Assembly (NCBI GenBank): GCA_028696365.1
Contig: JAQVHG010000168.1
Span: 1 to 5,113, forward strand
Reading direction: 5' to 3'
DNA from: Methanofollis sp.
Lineage (GTDB): Archaea > Halobacteriota > Methanomicrobia > Methanomicrobiales > Methanofollaceae
Length of the DNA stretch: 5,113 nucleotides
Shown here: in pieces, positions 1 through 4,188 of the stretch
How the letters are laid out: each line of letters starts with the position of its first letter
Position numbering within the stretch: position 1 is the stretch's first letter
Notes under the pieces: generated by a model
Seen by the model: the letters and a program-made list of their open reading frames with translations, nothing else
Database searches by the model: none
What the model was told of the DNA's origin: nothing
Position numbers and translations under genes: made by a program

Positions 1-354
1 CGGAAGGCGCAGGTCCATGCCGAGATCCTGGAGTTCTCTCATGGCTACGAGACGGTCGTCGGGGAACGGGGGACGCACCTCTCGGCCGGGCAGAGGCAGC
101 GGATCGCAGTGGCGCGGGCATTTCTGAGAGACAGTCAGGTCCTGATCCTGGACGAACCCACCTCGTCCCTTGACGCTAGGACCGAGGAGAGGTTCCAGTC
201 ATCTCTTGCCGAACTGGCGGCGGGCAGGACGGTGATCCTGATCACACACCGGCCCGCCCTCCTCTCTCTCGCCGACCGGGTGTATGCACTTGAGGACGGA
301 TATCTTGTGGAAGAGGGTCCAGCCTCTTCTCGTAGGGTCGGAGTAGGGGTATGA
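1..354 (+). CDS. ABC exporter ATPase subunit, C-terminal part (5'-truncated by window edge)
   Basis: Frame 1 is open from the first base to a TGA at 352-354, giving 117 residues. What is seen is the second half of a nucleotide-binding domain. The motifs, numbered from the window start, are the ABC signature LSAGQ (27-31) followed by RQRIAVARA, Walker B VLILDE (47-52) with the presumed catalytic Glu52, the D-loop SSLD (55-58) and the switch histidine in ITHR (His83). The segment GYETVVGERG just before the signature is typical of ABCB/MsbA-like half-exporters, in which a membrane domain is fused upstream. ATP hydrolysis would drive export across the cytoplasmic membrane; the substrate cannot be told. 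The tail after the H-loop is only about 34 residues and ends in a low-complexity stretch (SSRRVGVGV), so the extreme C-terminus may be altered. Walker A lies outside the window. The family call is firm and the subfamily is less so. Confidence 0.93.
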   Translation, partial: RKAQVHAEILEFSHGYETVVGERGTHLSAGQRQRIAVARAFLRDSQVLILDEPTSSLDARTEERFQSSLAELAAGRTVILITHRPALLSLADRVYALEDGYLVEEGPASSRRVGVGV

Positions 355-654
355 TGGTGGTCTTGGGTCATCCCAATAATTTCTGACCATATCCTCGCAG
401 AAGATGGTGTCGGATGAGAGTTGAGAGATCTTCATCTCATCGGAGCGCATAGATCATCTCTGGCCTTCCGACACATCATACACACTCCGGCTTTCTCAAA
501 TCACCGTCCTGGAGTCAGGGGACATGCGTCCCTATCTGTGAACCCACGGGATACCGAGCCAAAGAGAGACTATCCGCTCCCGATGAAGTGCAGGACGCAT
601 GTGATACCAAGGAGGGAGAGGATGATGGAATGTGAGTTGATAGATTCTTTTATC
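355..654. other. Gene-poor spacer downstream of the ABC transporter
   Basis: I see no convincing gene in these 300 bases. The open frames on both strands have no recognisable motif, and they run on into the repeat element at 655. The only structure I can support is a short inverted repeat at 413-441. The sequence could be a decayed gene, but I cannot identify one. Confidence 0.5.
413..441. repeat. Imperfect hairpin 3' of the ABC gene
   Basis: GATGAGA (413-419) is the exact reverse complement of TCTCATC (435-441). Inside, TGA and TCA can add three pairs, with GT bulged out and a 7-nt loop. It starts 59 bases after the ABC stop codon. There is no following T tract, so I do not call it a terminator; it may be chance. 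Confidence 0.35.
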
Positions 655-777
655 GGCTTTGTAGAAACCCTCACCTCTTGTGTGGGGGAGAGGTGCGTCC
701 CCCGCCTTCCTCCCTCTTTGGCTGGGGGCGGCCAAGCCCCTCACCAGAGAGAGATCCAGAGGGTTTTCTCCAGAGCC
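655..777. mobile_element. MITE-like element, copy 1 (123 bp)
   Basis: The left end reads GGCTTTGTAGAAACCCTC, and the reverse complement of the right end reads GGCTCTGGAGAAAACCCTC, so the segment is bounded by imperfect terminal inverted repeats. It is too short to encode a protein and has no ORF of note. Its first 76 bases match 1605-1680 without gaps at 67 of 76 positions, and its last 47 bases match 1797-1843 less well. Two alternative hairpins lie inside: CACCTCT (672-678) with AGAGGTG (689-695), and GTGGGGGA (682-689) with TCCCCCGC (698-705, one G-T pair). Only the second is intact in copy 2. No clean 8-bp target duplication remains; TATC occurs on both sides (651-654 and 778-781). That suggests an older or rearranged copy. 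Confidence 0.75.
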
Positions 778-875
778 TATCAGACCTATTATCATTTTTG
801 AGGGGAAGGAAAGGAGGGTTTCATCGCTACCTATACACGTTTGTGTACTCTCTTCTCTCCACGAGATATGCTCTC

Positions 876-882
876 AAAAAAA
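876..882 (-). terminator. Oligo-T terminator of the DUF3566-like gene
   Basis: Seven consecutive T on the minus strand begin 15 bases after the stop codon of the minus-strand membrane-protein gene. Archaeal RNA polymerase terminates at U-rich tracts without needing a hairpin, so the position and composition fit. No stable stem precedes the tract. Confidence 0.6.
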
Positions 883-897
883 GTCAGATGAGATGGT

Positions 898-1194
898 CTA
901 GTCCATCATCTCGAGGTCGACCTCGATCCCGCCGGTGGCTGCAAAGACAAGATTATAGACAAATGCCGCGATCGCACCGCCTATGAATCCCCCGATTCCA
1001 AAGAGGACCACGCTGATGAGGATCCCGGCGATCCCGGTCCCGACGGTCTGGAGCATCCCGGCCCCCTGGCCAAAGTCCCCGAACGCAAACACCATGATCC
1101 CAAGGATCAGTGCATAGAGTGCCATCAGCACGGCAAAGAAGAGTCCAACCGAGAGTACACCAAGACGTTTTACCTTCACAGTCCGTTTTGCCAT
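898..1194 (-). CDS. Small DUF3566-like transmembrane protein
   Basis: This gene encodes 98 residues starting MAKRTVKVKRLG. A basic N-terminus is followed by one clear hydrophobic segment (about 13-38), then a Gly/Ile/Val-rich segment from about 50 that could be one long or two short helices. It ends with YNLVFAATGGIEVDLE. The N-terminal RLGVLSV and the C-terminal NLV..xGGIEV resemble the DUF3566 transmembrane family, which has no established function. The frame stays open up to an ATG at 1231-1233. However, a TATA-like TATTTAAATT lies at 1244-1235, only one base upstream of that ATG, so transcription should start near 1213, inside the longer frame. That makes the tandem ATGs at 1197 and 1194 the real start region, with a G-rich run (GGGGGG) 6-9 bases upstream. 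The choice between 1197 and 1194 is open. The gene appears to be a single transcription unit between the two MITE copies. The gene call is firm, the family less so. Confidence 0.82.
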   Translation of the reverse strand: MAKRTVKVKRLGVLSVGLFFAVLMALYALILGIMVFAFGDFGQGAGMLQTVGTGIAGILISVVLFGIGGFIGGAIAAFVYNLVFAATGGIEVDLEMMD

Positions 1195-1234
1195 CATTTC
1201 ATTCCCCCCACTACACCGGCCTCTATCCTCCATG

Positions 1235-1244
1235 AATTTAAATA
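1235..1244 (-). promoter_or_regulatory. TATA box for the DUF3566-like gene
   Basis: Read on the minus strand this is TATTTAAATT, an archaeal-type TATA element. With the usual spacing of about 25-28 bases, transcription would begin near 1213 and leave a leader of under 20 bases, including the GGGGGG run, before ATG 1197/1194. No strong BRE-like purine run is evident. Confidence 0.55.
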
Positions 1245-1466
1245 CGTTACCGTCGCTCGGACAGGTGACCAGGCATTCACGTCACGCTGCACCCATCCCT
1301 GCACGATATCGTAGATCCATCAGGAGCGACCGGCGCTATGTTCCCGCATCGCCTGCATGACCAGATTTCAAGCCTCATTCCCTGAGAGATTCATGTGTAT
1401 CTTTGGATCTTGCCGGGTCTCTTGAAGGTGTAGAAGTGAGGAGTTCTGTCAAGCCTGACCAGAGCA
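1245..1466. other. Gene-poor spacer
   Basis: I see no gene, RNA or convincing repeat here. It lies upstream of the minus-strand membrane-protein gene. A 10-mer, CCAGATTTCA (1361-1370), recurs at 1871-1880, but that length is expected by chance in a window this size. Confidence 0.4.
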
Positions 1467-1526
1467 CGGCCTTGTGGCTGATCGTCGCTCCAATCTAAGG
1501 GGCTGACGATCAGTTCCTTGAGGCCG
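1467..1526. repeat. Strong hairpin inside a 60-bp imperfect palindrome
   Basis: CTGATCGTC (1478-1486) is perfectly complementary to GACGATCAG (1505-1513). The stem continues inward with GCTCC (1487-1491) pairing with GGGGC (1499-1503, one G-T pair), leaving a single bulged T at 1504 and a 7-nt loop AATCTAA. After an internal loop, CGGCCT (1467-1472) pairs with AGGCCG (1521-1526). That gives a 14-bp stem plus a 6-bp outer stem. No T tract follows in the immediate vicinity on either strand, so it is not an obvious terminator. It could be a structured RNA, a cruciform, or the end of an unrecognised mobile element. I cannot assign a family. Confidence 0.7.
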
Positions 1527-1596
1527 GTCACAGTTGAAGCGGAGCATAGCCGCGGTCTTCTCACGTTCCTTATTACTCAGACTCCAAAAAATTAGA

Positions 1597-1604
1597 GATT
1601 TTCT
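1597..1604. repeat. Target-site duplication, left copy
   Basis: GATTTTCT sits directly before the left terminal repeat of MITE copy 2 and recurs exactly at 1844-1851, directly after the right terminal repeat. An exact 8-bp direct repeat at both junctions is what staggered-cut transposition leaves behind. Confidence 0.85.
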
Positions 1605-1843
1605 GGCTCTGTAGAACTCCTTACCTATTGTGTGGGGGAGAGGTGTGTCCCCCGCCTTCCTCCTCCTTTGGCCGGGGGCGCTGTGCCACCCGGACCCCCG
1701 GGAGCACGATAGAGCCAGGAAGGCAGAATCGATGACCATGACGAAAGGGCTGCCGTCCGCGAACCTATCTATCGTGTGGCGGGGGGTTCGGAGGGCGGCA
1801 AGCCCCCTGCAGAGACAACTGTCCAGAGGGTTTCTACAGAGCC
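1605..1843. mobile_element. MITE-like element, copy 2 (239 bp) with 8-bp target duplication
   Basis: The left end is GGCTCTGTAGAACTCC, and the reverse complement of the right end is GGCTCTGTAGAAACCC. The element is flanked by the exact 8-bp repeat GATTTTCT. The outer parts (1605-1680 and 1797-1843) correspond to copy 1 in the same orientation. The middle (1681-1796, 116 bp) is absent from copy 1 and contains an inverted pair at 1690-1713 and 1768-1791, matching at 19 of 24 positions and including nine perfect inner pairs. No transposase is encoded, so it would need one supplied in trans. The terminal GGCTCTGT plus an 8-bp duplication recalls IS6-family ends, but other families also make 8-bp duplications; this parent assignment is an inference. 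Confidence 0.85.
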
Positions 1844-1851
1844 GATTTTCT
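1844..1851. repeat. Target-site duplication, right copy
   Basis: GATTTTCT matches 1597-1604 exactly and abuts the right end of MITE copy 2. Confidence 0.85.
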
Positions 1852-2141
1852 TGACTCGTTCTGTTTTTTACCAGATTTCAAAGATCGGCATTGGAGAACT
1901 CTTCACAATTTCTCAGGAAGGTGTGAGTCACTTCCTTCCCTCTTCATGTTCGTCCATTGTGCCTACCCGCCTCTCTCCTTATCCTGTGAGATGCGACCGG
2001 AGGGAGCCCCTGGCGTGAAGAGGCGGGAAGGCACGCGTCAGAAGACTACTCTGACAGATCTATGAGGGCGTCTACAAAGCTCGAACTTGAGAATACTCAG
2101 AGGTCTTCGCAATCGTCCCCTCGTCACAGAGTGTTATTTAA
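1852..2141. other. Gene-poor spacer between MITE copy 2 and the IS200/IS605 element
   Basis: No gene is recognised here. The stretch holds a small perfect hairpin, GTCAGA (2037-2042) with TCTGAC (2050-2055) around a 7-nt loop. It also holds a solo sequence resembling the MITE right end (2064-2082). Near its end, TTATTTAAC (2134-2142) could be the target-adjacent motif of the IS, or a TATA-like element firing into it; neither can be settled from sequence alone. Confidence 0.45.
2064..2082. repeat. Solo MITE terminal-repeat-like sequence
   Basis: GAGGGCGTCTACAAAGCTC resembles the right terminal repeats GAGGGTTTCTACAGAGCC (copy 2) and GAGGGTTTTCTCCAGAGCC (copy 1). I found no matching left end with a duplication nearby, so it may be a relic of a third copy or a chance match. 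Confidence 0.35.
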
Positions 2142-2155
2142 CTTGCGGGGGTAAA

Positions 2156-2211
2156 GGGGGCGGAGCGGGAAGTCCCCGGTCTTCAGGCCGGGGATGAAAG
2201 CAGAGCCCCCC
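2156..2211. repeat. Left-end palindrome of the IS200/IS605 element
   Basis: The core hairpin (2174-2193) has the arms CCCCGGTC and GGCCGGGG, an 8-bp stem with one T-G pair, and a TTCA loop. An outer arm GGGGGC (2156-2161) can pair with GCCCCC within 2205-2211, enclosing the core. In this family the transposase recognises such subterminal hairpins as single-stranded DNA. The location just upstream of tnpA fits a left end. Confidence 0.7.
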
Positions 2212-2265
2212 TTCTTCCCTACGATAGATACATCATATTGGGCGGCGTATTATAATTCACCCGAT

Positions 2266-2673
2266 ATGAAATATAAACTTGATAGGTCGGCGCATTCGGT
2301 CTTTGCTCTCTACTATTATCTGGTGATAGTAGTGAAGTATCGGCGGAAAGCGTTGTATTCTGACGATATTCGGGAACGTCTGAAAGATATTGTGTGGAAC
2401 CTATCCGATGAATTGAATATAGAGGTTGTTGCTCATGAACCCGCCGAAGATCACTATCATCTTCTCTTCAAGGCGACTCCGAAAACCAACCTTGTCAACG
2501 TTGTCAATGTGATCAAGGGAGTATCAGCACAGAGACTGCGGCAGGAGTTTCCTACACCAAAGAATTTACTGTGGAGAAAATCCTTCTGGTCTCCATCGTA
2601 TTTACTTACAACATCTGGACAGGTGAGCCTTGACACCCTGAAAGATCACGTCGATTCTCAATTGGAGAAGTGA
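2266..2673 (+). CDS. tnpA: IS200/IS605 TnpA, Y1-type HUH transposase with His in place of the catalytic Tyr
   Basis: The product is 135 residues, the usual family length. TnpA cuts and rejoins single-stranded element ends as a dimer. Key motifs are KYRR (24-27), the HUH metal-binding motif His63-Tyr64-His65 in EDHYHLLF, and the segment FWSPSY that precedes the C-terminal helix. That helix usually reads LKxYVExQ and carries the nucleophilic Tyr (Tyr127 in IS608) and Gln (Gln131). Here it reads LKDHVDSQ, so His128 (CAC, 2647-2649) takes the Tyr position while Gln132 is kept. Tyr18 also stands where most relatives have His (YYHLV). The frame is open from an ATG at 2194, but that ATG abuts the left-end hairpin and its 24 extra residues match nothing known to me; family proteins start MKYKLDR, so ATG 2266 is chosen. 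The stop TGA directly abuts the tnpB ATG. The fold is likely intact and the catalysis probably lost. Confidence 0.9.
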   Translation: MKYKLDRSAHSVFALYYYLVIVVKYRRKALYSDDIRERLKDIVWNLSDELNIEVVAHEPAEDHYHLLFKATPKTNLVNVVNVIKGVSAQRLRQEFPTPKNLLWRKSFWSPSYLLTTSGQVSLDTLKDHVDSQLEK

Positions 2674-3877
2674 ATGATCATTTCCTACAAGTATCGAGCA
2701 TATCCAGATGCAACCGTGGAAACACGATTGCACGAGACCCTTGATACCTGTAGGTGGCTCTACAACAAACTCCTTGAAGAATGCAACACGGCACGGGAGA
2801 ACGGGCTCTCTCCAACGATGCGGGGAATGCAGGCACGGATTGTCACACTGAAAGACGAGAATCCGTTTCTGAAGAGCGTGTACTCCAAAGTGCTCCAGAT
2901 GGTCAACTATACCCTCTGGAGCAACATCGCCGCACTCTCGCAGACAAAGAAGAGAGGACGAAAGATCGGCAAACTCCGGTTCAAGGGCATATTCCGGTAC
3001 CGGACACTCAACTACAACCAGTCAGGGTTCAAGATCGACCGTGAACACAGCACGATCACATTCTCGAAGATCGGGACAATTCCGTTCAGGATGCATCGAC
3101 CTTACATCGGGAAGGTGAAGGGCGTTCTGATCACTCGTTCCGGTGATAGATGGTACGTGATTGTTCAGGCAGAGCAGGAGGCTTCCGCGTCAAAGCGGGA
3201 AGGACGGTCTGTTGGAATCGATGTTGGTCTGAACTCATTTGCAGTCGATAGTGAGGGTGCAGTGATCGAGAACCCTCACTTCTATGATCATTCACTGAAG
3301 AATATCAAGACATTACAGCAAAGCATTGCCCGGAAAAAACGGTTTTCGCAGAACTGGAAGAAGGCAAAGAAGAGACTGGAGAAGACCTATGATCATATCA
3401 CCAACCAGAAGAAAGATTTCCTGCACAAACTCTCCAGGCAGTACGTTGACACCTATGCAACAATCTGTGTCGAAGACCTGAATATCAAAGGTTTGAAGGA
3501 GAAAGGCAACTCTAAAGGGCTGCACAGGAGTATCCACGATGCTTCATGGGGACGATTCTATTTTTTCCTCGCGTACAAGGCTGAAAGTGCTGGTACGAAT
3601 CTCATCAAAGTTGATCCCAGGAATACATCACAGATGTGCTCGAACTGTGGAAGTAATCGTGAAAAAGAGTCTCTCTGAGAGAGTCCATGAATGCCCGTAT
3701 TGTGGGTTTTTTGCTGATAGGGATTACAATGCTGCGGTGAATATTCACCGCGTGGGGATGGAACAGCCCTTTGAGCCTGTGGAGACGACACCTCTACATC
3801 ACATCTCTGTGATGCAAGTGCTGTCCATGAAGCAGGAAGCCACGCCCAACAGGCGCGTGGTAGTTCACTTTCGCTGA
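2674..3877 (+). pseudogene. tnpB: IS200/IS605 TnpB (RNA-guided RuvC nuclease), frameshifted
   Basis: The intact part starts MIISYKYRAYPD and runs 334 residues to TGA 3676-3678. RuvC motif I has Asp183 in VGIDVGLNSF, motif II has Glu267 in CVEDLNIKG, and the first zinc-finger pair is CSNC (322-325). The remaining family signature lies one frame over: VKKSLSERVHECPYCGF with the second CxxC (3692-3703), then DRDYNAAVNIHRVG with the third catalytic Asp (about 3716-3724). The frame breaks just after Cys-Gly (3646-3651). Bases 3652-3655 (AGTA) stand where three bases would join the frames, which indicates a one-base insertion. The frame-restored gene would be about 395-400 residues, the normal length. 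The truncated product lacks the second zinc knuckle and the last RuvC aspartate, so it should not cleave DNA. No in-frame stop or other break is seen before this point, which suggests recent inactivation. A sequencing error is the alternative explanation. Confidence 0.9.
3840..3868 (+). ncRNA. Right end of the IS: hairpin and probable 3' end of the TnpB guide-RNA (omega/reRNA) scaffold
   Basis: CCACGCCC (3840-3847) pairs with GG-C-GCGTGG (3852-3860). This gives an 8-bp stem with one bulged C at 3854 and an AACA loop, followed by TAGTTCAC. In the IS605 group, the RNA that guides TnpB comes from the 3' end of tnpB and the right end, and its guide is the flanking DNA after the element. If the end is at 3868, the guide would begin at 3869 (TTTCGCTGATG). 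The hairpin is seen in the sequence; RNA production is inferred from the family. Confidence 0.55.
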
Positions 3878-4082
3878 TGTCTGTCCCCCCACAGTAAGAA
3901 AATGAGAAGGGGTGGAACGAGAGGAGGGTCTTTTTCTCCCAATACCATCACCATGTTCCGGCGAGGAAGACAATGGTATGGGGGGCAACCGACCCCGCAC
4001 ACGACGCTTCGCCGCGTATACGAGTATCAGAAAGGGATGTGCCGCAGAGAAAGAAACTCTCTAGCCGCCGTGCCAGACGACC
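3878..4082. other. Spacer between the IS and the secreted-protein promoter
   Basis: No gene is recognised. A T5 tract at 3931-3935 following a G-rich run might weakly terminate transcription leaving the IS, but this is speculative. A small plus-strand frame here has no recognisable motif and a basic, low-information composition. Confidence 0.4.
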
Positions 4083-4083
4083 T

Positions 4084-4097
4084 GGAAAGACTTATAT
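4084..4097 (+). promoter_or_regulatory. BRE/TATA promoter of the secreted repeat protein
   Basis: GGAAAGAC followed by TTATAT is a good archaeal BRE-TATA arrangement. Transcription would start near 4121. The ATG at 4096, which is in frame with the gene, overlaps the TATA box and so cannot be the translated start from this promoter. The leader to ATG 4189 would be about 68 bases. Confidence 0.6.
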
Positions 4098-4172
4098 GCC
4101 GTCCTCTGCAGTAGAGAGCAGAGTCGTGCTGGCAGGACCGGGGATCACCCTGGCGGTACTGCCTGGACGAAG

Positions 4173-4178
4173 AGGGGG
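4173..4178 (+). promoter_or_regulatory. G-rich ribosome-binding site for the secreted repeat protein
   Basis: GGGGGG, preceded by AGA, ends ten bases before ATG 4189. It is a weak, slightly distant Shine-Dalgarno-like run that supports this start over in-frame codons further upstream. The DUF3566-like gene in this window has a similar G run before its start. Confidence 0.4.
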
Positions 4179-4188
4179 GATTACCTGG

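Larger units (their letters stand above)
2142..3868 (+). mobile_element. IS200/IS605-type insertion sequence, apparently inactivated
   Basis: The unit has the standard order of left-end hairpin, tnpA (HUH Y1 transposase), tnpB (RuvC-like RNA-guided nuclease), then right-end hairpin. The family transposes as single-stranded DNA with hairpin ends, without terminal inverted repeats or target duplications. The right boundary is placed at the end of TAGTTCAC (3861-3868), just after the right hairpin. The left boundary lies somewhere in 2138-2155, before the outer arm of the left palindrome, and is uncertain by about 15 bases. The resulting length of about 1.73 kb is normal for a tnpA-tnpB element. 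Both genes carry damaging changes, given in their own entries. Confidence 0.85.

Noticed and set aside
421..986. Several overlapping open frames of 70-126 codons on both strands
   Set aside because: They cross the MITE ends, share no motif with known families, and lie in repeat-rich, G/C-run sequence. They are best explained as chance frames.
1449..1854. Open frames over MITE copy 2 and the strong hairpin
   Set aside because: They read through terminal repeats and palindromes, and the protein text has no recognisable domain.
1361..1880. Repeated 10-mer CCAGATTTCA at 1361 and 1871
   Set aside because: A repeat of this length is expected by chance in about 5 kb, and the flanks do not match beyond a couple of bases.
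2248..2257. TATTATAATT as a tnpA promoter
   Set aside because: It ends nine bases before ATG 2266, so a transcript would start inside the gene. It fits neither a leadered nor a leaderless tnpA message.
2194..2265. Upstream ATG extending tnpA by 24 residues
   Set aside because: The ATG abuts the left-end hairpin and the extra residues do not resemble TnpA. Family members begin at MKYKLDR-like sequence.
4096..4188. Upstream in-frame ATG 4096 or GTG 4126 as start of the secreted protein
   Set aside because: ATG 4096 overlaps the TATA box and GTG 4126 lies at the predicted transcript start. Both would place a long non-hydrophobic stretch before the signal peptide.
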